Shown here: positions 56,218-64,000 of the stretch, piece after piece
How the letters are laid out: the number at the start of each line of letters is the position of its first letter
Numbering within the stretch: the first letter of the stretch is position 1
Source of the DNA: Medicago truncatula
Lineage: Eukaryota > Streptophyta > Magnoliopsida > Fabales > Fabaceae
Assembly (NCBI RefSeq): GCF_003473485.1
Contig: NC_053048.1
Span: 40,606,755 to 40,670,754 of the forward strand
Length of the DNA stretch: 64,000 bases
Direction: 5' to 3'
Made by a program: the position numbers and the translations under genes
The notes under the pieces: model-generated
The model's input: only the letters and a program-made list of their open reading frames with translations
Told to the model about the DNA's origin: nothing
Database searches by the model: none

Positions 56218-56907
56218 CATGACATTAGTGCATATCCCGTTTTTTATGAAGAAACTAAACATTGAGATTGTCTTTCTATTAAAGAGTAAAAAACAAAGTT
56301 ACAAAAACATAGCTACTTGCTAAACTCCTATTGAACTAGTGAACATATTGTTTGAAACTCTTGGAGAAGACCAAATTATTTACTAATTACTAATGAAGTT
56401 GTAGTTGTACATGATAGTGATGAAACAACACCTTGGATTTACCTGCAAGTTATAGTTTTCTTTAATAAGCAAAAGGTTGCAGTTGGGAACCATATATATA
56501 ATTCCAAACTAGATAATAGATAGACGTATATATAATGCCAAATTGGGTTGCGACTTTCATACATCGATGTGCCTCCCACAATTTTATTTTTTTAGTAAAA
56601 AATAAAATAAAATACGCACATAAATATAGATTTGTAAAGATTCAAAGTCGGTTAAATTTCTAGAATTCAAAATGGTTGACGAAACTGAAAGACATAATTT
56701 GTTGCAACGTACCTTACCCGGATAATCTTGTCACATAGGACAGGCCAAATTCCAAAATCTTAGCACAATATTCAACACGTTGAAAATAACGAAATGGGTC
56801 GCACACTGAAATTCAGAAATTTCGATCACGTAAAGTGATAAAATCAACTATACTTTCTTCGATGGAAAATGTTTACAAGTGTCGTGGACATTGTTTAATA
56901 GGAGTAA
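56218..56907. other. Intergenic, with left half of a split MITE at its end
   Basis: No gene is seen. The last 35 bp or so (atgtttacaagtgtcgtgga, then cattgtttaa) is the left end of a TTAACAAGTGTC-family MITE interrupted by the hAT element that follows. Confidence 0.45.
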
Positions 56908-56915
56908 CTTTAAAT

Positions 56916-57712
56916 TAGGGCTGACAATGAACCGAACCAACTCGAAAATAGTTCGATATTCGATTCGAGAATTAGTTCATTGGACTTGGTTCATGAACCA
57001 AATGAGTCGAACTTGAGTTGAAAATTAAGCTCGTTAAATAAATGAGTTGAACTTAAATTTAGTATGGTTCGACTCGTTTGGTTCATGAACCAGCTCGACA
57101 TATATACATACACAATTTTTTATATAATATAGGATTTCTTACGAACTTCTTCTAATAATTATGCACTTTTTTTCATATAAAATATTACTAATGGCTAATT
57201 TAATAAAAATCAACGATAATTGTAATACTAGAAAGAGGGAAAAAAGTTAATGCTTTCACAAGGCTTTAAAACAAAGTTGTGCATAAAAATTGTCCCACAT
57301 CGGGGAGTTTTGCAAAAGATTAGAGAGGAGAAGTATATAAATACAAGCGGTGCATTACAAATACAACATATAAAACCAATATTGGTAGTATGTATATATG
57401 CTACAGGTAGTATATATAAAGTGTTGCTACCTTTCTAAAGGTTATGCATTATATTTTTTGTTCCTTTAAGGTTTTGTATTTTTAGGTCAAAGACATGAAT
57501 TTTTGACAAAAAAAAAAGGTTTTGAAATATGCAATTTGAGCAAATGAGTTGAACCTAACGAGTCGAACCGAGTGGTTCGTGAACTTTAAACGAGCCGAAC
57601 TCGAGCTAGAAAAAAGGTTCGTTTTGAACCCGAACCGAGTTTCGAGCCGAATCAATTCTTATCGAGTCGAGTCGAGCTGAGACAGATTCGACTCGACTCA
57701 TTTCCAGCCCTA
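56916..57712. mobile_element. hAT-type non-autonomous element
   Basis: Termini tagggctgacaatgaaccga and gactcatttccagcccta are inverted. A perfect 8-bp duplication ctttaaat lies at 56908-56915 and 57713-57720. Subterminal regions are packed with gttcg/cgaac and gagtcgaac repeats in both orientations. The open frame at 57250-57438 has no recognisable domain. Length 797 bp. Confidence 0.88.
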
Positions 57713-57720
57713 CTTTAAAT

Positions 57721-58330
57721 ATTAAGTTTTTGTTAAAATTTATGAAATCAATACATTGAAAATTGAAATTTGTGATTTTTTTAAGGAATAATTTCTTTAT
57801 TAGGAATCTTTAAAGAGTGCCCTTACTACACTCGTTAACAAGACTCTTTTTTTATTAAGCAATCTATTGACCGGAGAGGTGGAGTAGTGGGAAGTTCATG
57901 ATTCAAACCCCAACGTGCATATAATTGGTCTTGTAGTTACCAATTGAATTGTGCTTTGTTAATTATTCATTGATCAATCACGAGAGTTTGTTTTCATTCG
58001 TCATCATGTTATCTGTTTTCAATTGTCATCATGTTACTCCTATCCCCCTCAAAAAAAAAAAATGTTACTTCCGTTGTCTTTTTATCATAAGAGAATGCTA
58101 ACAAATATCTTTACAAGATTGTTTAAGAAAAAAATTCTATGGAGCAATAGTATAATCATTTCATCTGTAATTGTTTAAGTTGTATTTTTAAGACAAACTT
58201 TATCAACTTTTTAACCAATATCTTAAAGACACTTTTAATAAGGTGTAAGACCATTTACTATAAACATCCATTTTAGACATATATTAAGAAAATTTAGTGT
58301 CTTTATAACATAATGACAAAAATCCTCTTA
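57721..58330. other. Right half of split MITE, then intergenic DNA
   Basis: From 57721 to about 57842 lies the continuation of the interrupted MITE, ending ctcgttaacaagac. Beyond it I see a tRNA-like phrase (gattcaaaccccaacgtgc, about 57900) that may be an old SINE, and repeated tctttaaagacact-type ends near 58100-58245. No gene. Confidence 0.4.
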
Positions 58331-58334
58331 AGGT

Positions 58335-58680
58335 TCCATAAGTATTCTTTACTCTATCTCTTGAGGTTTCTCAAGTACTCTTTACTCTGTTCGTAAAAAA
58401 GTACTCTTTACTCTACCTCGAGGCTTCTCAGATACTTTCTTTTTTAATTTTTTTTTTTTATGCATCATCTCTCAAGTACTCTTTACTTTACATCTTCAAG
58501 CTTTTCAAGTATTCTTTACTTTGTCTCTTAAGACTTTCCAAATATTCTTTACTCTACCTTTTAAGGCTACCTAATTATTCTTTACTCTTCATCTTCAAGA
58601 TTCTCAAGTATTATATATTGTGCCTCTTTAGGCTATCCAAGTATTATTTACTTTGCATCTTTAGGATTTTTCGCTAGACA
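58335..58680 (+). repeat. Degenerate minisatellite (TATTCTTTACTCT...)
   Basis: About ten direct, imperfect units of roughly 30-40 bp share the form caagtattctttactctrcctcttaaggctttc. Clear occurrences start near 58346, 58377, 58404, 58477, 58512, 58548, 58578 and later degenerate ones. One unit is interrupted by a T run at 58440-58460. Non-coding. Confidence 0.75.
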
Positions 58681-59010
58681 TCTTTTAGTTTTTTCAACAT
58701 TTCTGACATTTGCCTTATTGAGTAACTGAGTATTATGAGCCTCTCCAACTATCCAATTTTGAATAAAGATTGTTGTCATTAATAGGTCAAGACACAAAGA
58801 TTGAGTTTGTTTTTTTTTTTTTGGTCAAAGATTGAGTTTGTATTTATCTTATCACAAAGTTGTCTTGGAAATTTAGCTCTCATCAGAGAGCATATTATGG
58901 TGATAACTCCTTATATCATTATAGCCCTTAATTCTCTCACCTCAACCGTGTTAGGATCTTCTAAATTTTCTCTTGATTTCTCCTCTCCCCTACTATAGTT
59001 TTAAATAGTA

Positions 59011-59157
59011 CTCCCTCCTGTCCTTATTATAAGAAACAATTGATTTTTTTGATTCATAGAATAGTTAATGTATCTTGTTATAAATATAGACTAGATACAT
59101 CATTTACATAATGAATCTAAAAAGTCAAATGTTTCTTATAATAAAGACCGGAGGAAG
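59011..59157. mobile_element. Stowaway-type MITE, short
   Basis: Left end CTCCCTCCTGTCCTTATTAT and right end ataataaagaccggaggaag are inverted over about 38 bp, with TA on both sides (59009-59010, 59158-59159). 147 bp, non-coding. Confidence 0.9.
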
Positions 59158-60819
59158 TATATTAATAAGAATCTTGCTAACCAATGCTCTCAGTGCAATG
59201 GTTAAGGAAACTAAAAATAATAATTTTAAATTGGAAACTACAATTTTCAAACTTTTTAAAAGTTGAGTTCATCACATTTTACCACTTTCCAAGATAATAT
59301 TTCTATTATTGTTCTATTAACCAATGTCCTAAAGACACTCTTTAGCATTTTCCTATTAATAATTAGACTCACCAAATATCATATTATTGCGTTAATATTT
59401 TTAAGCATCAAATGTCATATTATGGTAATGGAGATAATGAAGAGGTAAATATCGGAGAAGATTTTGACTCATCTCAACCACCAAAGAATCCTCGTATATC
59501 TTTATCTTTTTTAGGAGTAGTTTATAAATTTAGTTTATGAAAGATAAATTATCACCTTATATATATTTTTTTATCAAATTATTACCTTATCTATCAACCT
59601 TAAAGCCTATTAATTCTAAAATTTATCTTTTATTAACTGCATTTATAAATGATTTGAAACCTTTCAAAAAATATTGAAAAAGAGATATTATATACATAAT
59701 ATATTCTGTTTTGGAAAAAGTAATAAATAGGTATAAGTGTAAAATACAATTTGATTAATACATTTTTTGGATACAAATTAAAATTAATACTTTATTAACA
59801 CTGCAAAACAAAATCTGAAATGAGATTTTTTTATAAATAACTTACTCTTTTTTACACATTAAATAATTTACTTAAAATCACACACATATACATCCATTAA
59901 TACGAGTAATGTGTCCGTAAAGTATGACTTATATGATAATGTTTTTTTTTACACAAATAAACGATATTCATTCACTTAAATTGATAGAATATATTGATAC
60001 AATACACATTCAAAGGTCGTTAAAAACAAAAAGGATTAATTTGCGAATAAACTCACAACATTCATGCTAATGTTAATATTGTTAGAGTGAACATTTGTTG
60101 TAGTTATCTTAGTTTGAGTCAGATATAGTTCTTCGGAGTTTTGTGGTAATTCTTATCCCTATGTCTACATATCCCAAAAATATTCGAAAAATGGAATTAA
60201 ATTATAAATTATGTCTTGAAAAGATAAGATTTTAAATTTCTAAAATATTAAATGCATAATTTTCAATAAAATATTTCTATCTTTAATTTTTTAACTTTTG
60301 CCTTCAGGGCATAAGTTAGCATTTCTCATTGGATTCTTGTATGGTGTGTTGAAATAAATGCAAGTAGAATCAACTTTTTGATGTTCATTCGATACCATTG
60401 TTGATTAATATCCACCATCACTTTGAGATCATTGAGGTCACGTTACACCTTTTATCAATAATAACATCTTTAAATAATGCTAACGATTGATATTTGACTC
60501 AAAACCATTGAGAGAATAGAACGTTTCCTCATTAGACCCTATTCTCACGCTTTCTTCTTCTTCCTCTCCAATTCCACACTGTCTCACACATTTCAATTCT
60601 TCATTATCCATTTTCTTTTTCAATTCTTTTTCTCTAACTTTTCAATGCACACCATGGTCCACATTTCTCACGTTCATGACGGGACATCTATTATCTTTTT
60701 TGAATGACGCTAAGGACTGAACATCTGGAACGTGATCAAAAGTGGATCAGATAACAACGATCTTGATTGTTTTTATTATATTTCATATAACAAAGTGATA
60801 CAATTGGGATGCAATTACA
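59158..60819. other. Intergenic and upstream region of the GT47 gene
   Basis: No gene is recognised. The stretch is AT-rich to about 60500; 60530-60640 is C/T-rich (ctttcttcttcttcctctcc) and could be a transcribed leader or promoter pyrimidine patch. A TATA-like ttattatattt lies at about 60772, some 45 bp before the ATG. Confidence 0.35.
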
Positions 60820-63437
60820 ATGGCAGAGAAAAATACTTCTGCCATTAAGGTTGTTTCAAGAAAATCTTTATGGTTCTTTTTCACAACAACAACATTATTT
60901 TTCATCATGTCATGGCTCTTTGTTCTCCGTTCCACACGTTCAGATTCAACACCAGCCACCATCTCACAGCTTCTTTCCACCACCTCCAACGACGGTTCAG
61001 ATTTGGTAACATCTCAATCACAAAACTCTGAATCCTCCTTCAGCAATAGAGCAATCCTTGTAAACACCGAAACAAAAACACCAGAAACTCCAAAATGTAT
61101 TACTGAAACAACCACCATATCAAACAACGACACCAAGAGCAATAACAATAAAAGCAACGCTGTTTTGAAAGTTTTCATGTATGATTTACCTCCCGAGTTT
61201 CATTTCGGGTTATTAGATTGGAAAGGCGATGAAAAGACGAAAAACGTTTGGCCTGATATGAAAACCAAGATACCACATTACCCTGGTGGTTTGAATTTAC
61301 AACACAGTATTGAATATTGGCTTACATTAGATATTCTTGCTTCAGAATTGCCAGAAATTTATCCTGCTAGAATTGTAACCAGAGTTAGAAACTCGACCGA
61401 AGCTGATGTTATATTTGTGCCATTTTTTTCATCTTTGACTTATAACAGACACTCCAAAACAGGTCCACATGAAAGGAGGAGTAGAAACAAGGTGTTGCAA
61501 GAGAAGTTGGTGAGGTATTTGATGAATCAAGAGGAATGGAAGAGGTCAGGTGGAAGGGATCATTTGATCTTGGCTCATCATCCTAATAGTATGTTGGATG
61601 CTAGAATGAAACTTTGGCCTGCAACTTTTATATTGTCTGATTTTGGGAGATATCCTCCTAATATAGCAAATGTTGATAAAGATGTGATTGCGCCGTATAA
61701 GCATGTTATTGCTTCTTATGTTGATGATCAATCTACCTTTGATAGCAGGAAAACTTTGCTTTACTTTCAAGGAGCTATTTACAGAAAAGATGTATGTTAT
61801 GTTCCTCTTTCTGTTTTGATTTATGTGTTTCTTTTGTTGTTTCTTTAGCTTTTCTGATAATTAAGTCTTTACATCATGAATTCTTTTAGGTAGATAACAC
61901 TGTCTTAGGCTCAGTTTGGATTATTTTCTAACTTGTCTCTTAATTGAATTGAAAGGAAAAAGCTAATTTCATCCTATATAAAATACTAATGTTCAAAAAT
62001 CTCATCATTTTTGCAACAAAATTAGTTTAATATTATTTTTTTCCTTAAGCACTTGTGGAGAAATTTATCCAATCTGGCTTATAGTTGAGTAAATTTTGAG
62101 GAACTTGGCTCCTTTCTCGCAGGGTATGTTTGGATTCTTGGTATAAGGCGGAATGAAGTGAAATGGAATAGAATCGGCAAGTTCATTTTTAAGATGTTAT
62201 CACATTCCATTCGAGTTCACTCCATTCCACCATATACCATCAACCAGAACATACTCCGAATCAGAGTGTCTGTTGCTGTTTCCTCAAGGTTATCCAGGGT
62301 AGTCTTAGGTGTCTTGAATTCCTCTATATCATACTTTTGCTCAACTAAGTGTAATGTATCAAGATGTTGTCCTTTCTCTAAGGTACCATAGGCATTAAAT
62401 TTCATTTATGTGCATTTTGGTTTGAAGAAGCAACACTAATTAATTACTAAGATCCAGCACAGACAGATTTGTTAGGTAAAATGTTGGTTTAACCGTCCTA
62501 GTCGCATAATTGAGCACATCTATTTGATTTAGCAAGCATAGCTAAGAAGTTAAACCTGTGATTTTACTAACATCACTAAAGAAAATAAAATAGTTTTGTC
62601 TAGTAAATTAACTACCTTCAACCTCTATATGTAGCATTCAATTCTATATTACTATGTAAACAAAAAATACTATTAACTGGATTATTTTCTGAATTGTTGT
62701 TACTCTTCTGATCCTCACTTTAAGAGAAATTCTGTTCTCCCATGCTTCCTTGGGTTCGTTACATATACATACAAGGGCTAAAGTGTTCTTAATTTTACTT
62801 GAAATTTTGCATGTAACATGTTTTTTAACTTAAAAAATCATTAATTGTGCTCAAAGTGGGTTTTTCTCATGCACAGGGTGGTTATGCTAGGCAAGAACTA
62901 TTTTATCTTCTGAAAGAAGAAAAAGATGTACATTTTTCATTTGGAAGTGTACAGAAAGGTGGAGTGAGGAATGCAACAAACGGCATGCGATCTTCGAAAT
63001 TCTGTCTCAACATAGCTGGCGACACGCCATCATCAAATCGCTTATTCGATGCAATTGCAAGTCACTGTGTTCCTGTCATAATCAGTGATGAAATTGAGCT
63101 TCCATATGAGGATGTTCTCGACTACTCCAAGTTCTGCGTATTTGTTCGCACAAGGGATGCTGTTAAAAAGAAGTATCTGATAAACTTCATTAGGAGTATT
63201 GGCAAAGATGAATGGACAAGAATGTGGAACAGATTGAAAGAAGTTGAAAAATTCTTTGAATTTCAGTTCCCTTCTAAGGAAGGTGATGCTGTTGAAATGA
63301 TTTGGCAAGCTGTTTCACGTAAGGTTCCTTTTATGAAGTTGAAAACAAACAGGTCTAGGAGATTTTTTAGAGCCCTTTATGGTAATAATAAATATAAGGG
63401 GCATAAATCAATACATGCACCACCTAATTTTTGGTGA
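60820..63437 (+). CDS. Exostosin-family (GT47) glycosyltransferase, ARAD1-like
   Basis: GT47 enzymes are Golgi type II membrane proteins that build plant cell-wall polysaccharides; ARAD1 of Arabidopsis is a putative arabinosyltransferase for pectic arabinan. Exons: 60820-61791 and 62877-63437 (GT-AG, phase 0), 510 residues. A short cytoplasmic tail is followed by a membrane segment (LWFFFTTTTLFFIMSWLFVL, about 17-36), then a Ser/Thr/Asn-rich stem to about residue 112. The exostosin domain opens LKVFMYDLPPEFHFGLLDW and includes ADVIFVPFFSSLTYNRHSK, LLYFQGAIYRKDGGYARQEL, GMRSSKFCLNIAGDTPSSNR and CVPVIISDEIELPYEDVLDY, matching the family's conserved order. It ends after a basic tail. The acceptor inferred is gcacag at 62871-62876. 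Substrate specificity is inferred from similarity only. Confidence 0.9.
62122..62262. repeat. Small inverted-repeat element in the GT47 intron
   Basis: The left segment gggtatgtttggattcttgg followed by tataaggcggaatgaa is mirrored by tccattccaccatatacc and aaccagaacatac. A probable MITE of about 140 bp; the target duplication was not determined. Confidence 0.5.
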
Positions 63438-64000
63438 TATTGGTACATGAAGTTTTGTCTTTAGAAATTCAAGAATGTTTTTATATACAATATAGTTATG
63501 ATTTTGATAGTGAAATTGACATTGTAACGTTAATGCATGAAGGTTCATGATTTAGGAAATATGATTCTACTATTGGTTGGAATTGAAGTATTAATGTAGA
63601 ATGAAAATTTCTTTTGGTCTTCATTTGAAGAAACCTTTTGTAGTTTCATTTCTTTCTTATCTTTTCCCCTTTAGAATTGAAAAATATTTAAGATGTAACA
63701 CTATCTATTGTAGTTGTATTTTTATGTGTATGTGTGTGGATAGATTTGGTGTTTTATCATTGAGAGCTTTCATGAAGTTGTCTAGTCTCTAACACTCCAA
63801 TGAGACATACCTTCCAACCATCTGCAGCTGAAATAATAACCCATCATTATTCATCTCATTATAGTCCATGATTCAATAATCATAATTTCCTCCACTTTTT
63901 GTAGTTGATGACTAGGCTCAGTTTACATGAAAACCAGAGCAATGAGAAACAATAAAAATGATGTTCCAATTGATTTTTGTTCACATTTGATAATCAGAAA
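63438..64000. other. 3' flank of the GT47 gene
   Basis: Probable 3' UTR followed by AT-rich DNA. The frame at 63601-63792 lacks any recognisable feature. No further gene is visible to the window end. Confidence 0.4.

Noticed and set aside
57870-57965. tRNA-like phrase with B-box resemblance
   Set aside because: No cloverleaf could be built and no A box at the right spacing; at most an old SINE relic.

Overview
The window looks like nuclear DNA from a eudicot legume, most likely Medicago truncatula or a close relative. This is inferred from intron-rich plant genes, AT-rich intergenic DNA, an Au-type SINE and repeat families I associate with Medicago. No database search was possible. All exon boundaries come from reading splice sites and matching remembered family sequences.

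All six well-supported gene loci lie on the + strand. (1) 11284-14939 is frataxin, a mitochondrial Fe-S cluster protein, with five coding exons and a TRIM retroelement in its last intron. (2) 16991-22036 is an F-box/LRR/FBD locus made of two partly duplicated copies; copy 2 has lost part of the F-box but keeps its reading frame. (3) 27936-34710 is a VAR3-type chloroplast zinc-finger gene. It has two RanBP2 fingers, three VAR3-type motifs and a very recent six-unit tandem array; one unit has lost a C, which shifts the frame. (4) 43013-45416 is a BODYGUARD-like alpha/beta hydrolase of cuticle formation. (5) 50804-55469 is NADH-cytochrome b5 reductase (CBR1), nine exons. (6) 60820-63437 is an ARAD1-like GT47/exostosin glycosyltransferase. 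Two weaker loci are a small two-exon gene at 3217-5063 and a minus-strand gene at 8647-9081 interrupted by an in-frame TGA. The genes do not form a pathway; they are ordinary, independently acting plant genes.

The rest is mostly transposon debris, and many elements can be bounded exactly by target-site duplications (TSDs): a 1.28-kb solo LTR (7058-8338), a TRIM (12872-13205), Stowaway MITEs (2741, 16008, 55803, 59011), Mutator-type elements with 9-bp TSDs (2444, 5265, 38554, 39527, 42106, 55841), hAT-type elements with 8-bp TSDs (47114, 56916), Harbinger-type elements with TAA/TTA TSDs (29174, 39862, 49317), SINEs, and decayed LINE 3' ends (37649-38544 minus, 46440-46975 plus). Several are nested, up to three levels deep at 55803-56217.

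Layout: 1-1900 gypsy-like remnants; 1900-5800 small gene and MITEs; 6560-9140 repeated minus-strand modules around the solo LTR; 9140-16300 frataxin; 16300-22040 F-box locus; 22900-26050 mosaic of gene-like fragments; 26580-27810 inverted-repeat elements; 27900-34710 VAR3; 34700-43000 repeats including a diverged segmental duplication; 43000-45420 BODYGUARD-like; 45750-50540 repeats; 50800-55470 CBR1; 55800-60800 nested MITEs and a minisatellite; 60820-63440 GT47. I found no CRISPR array, rRNA or convincing tRNA gene.
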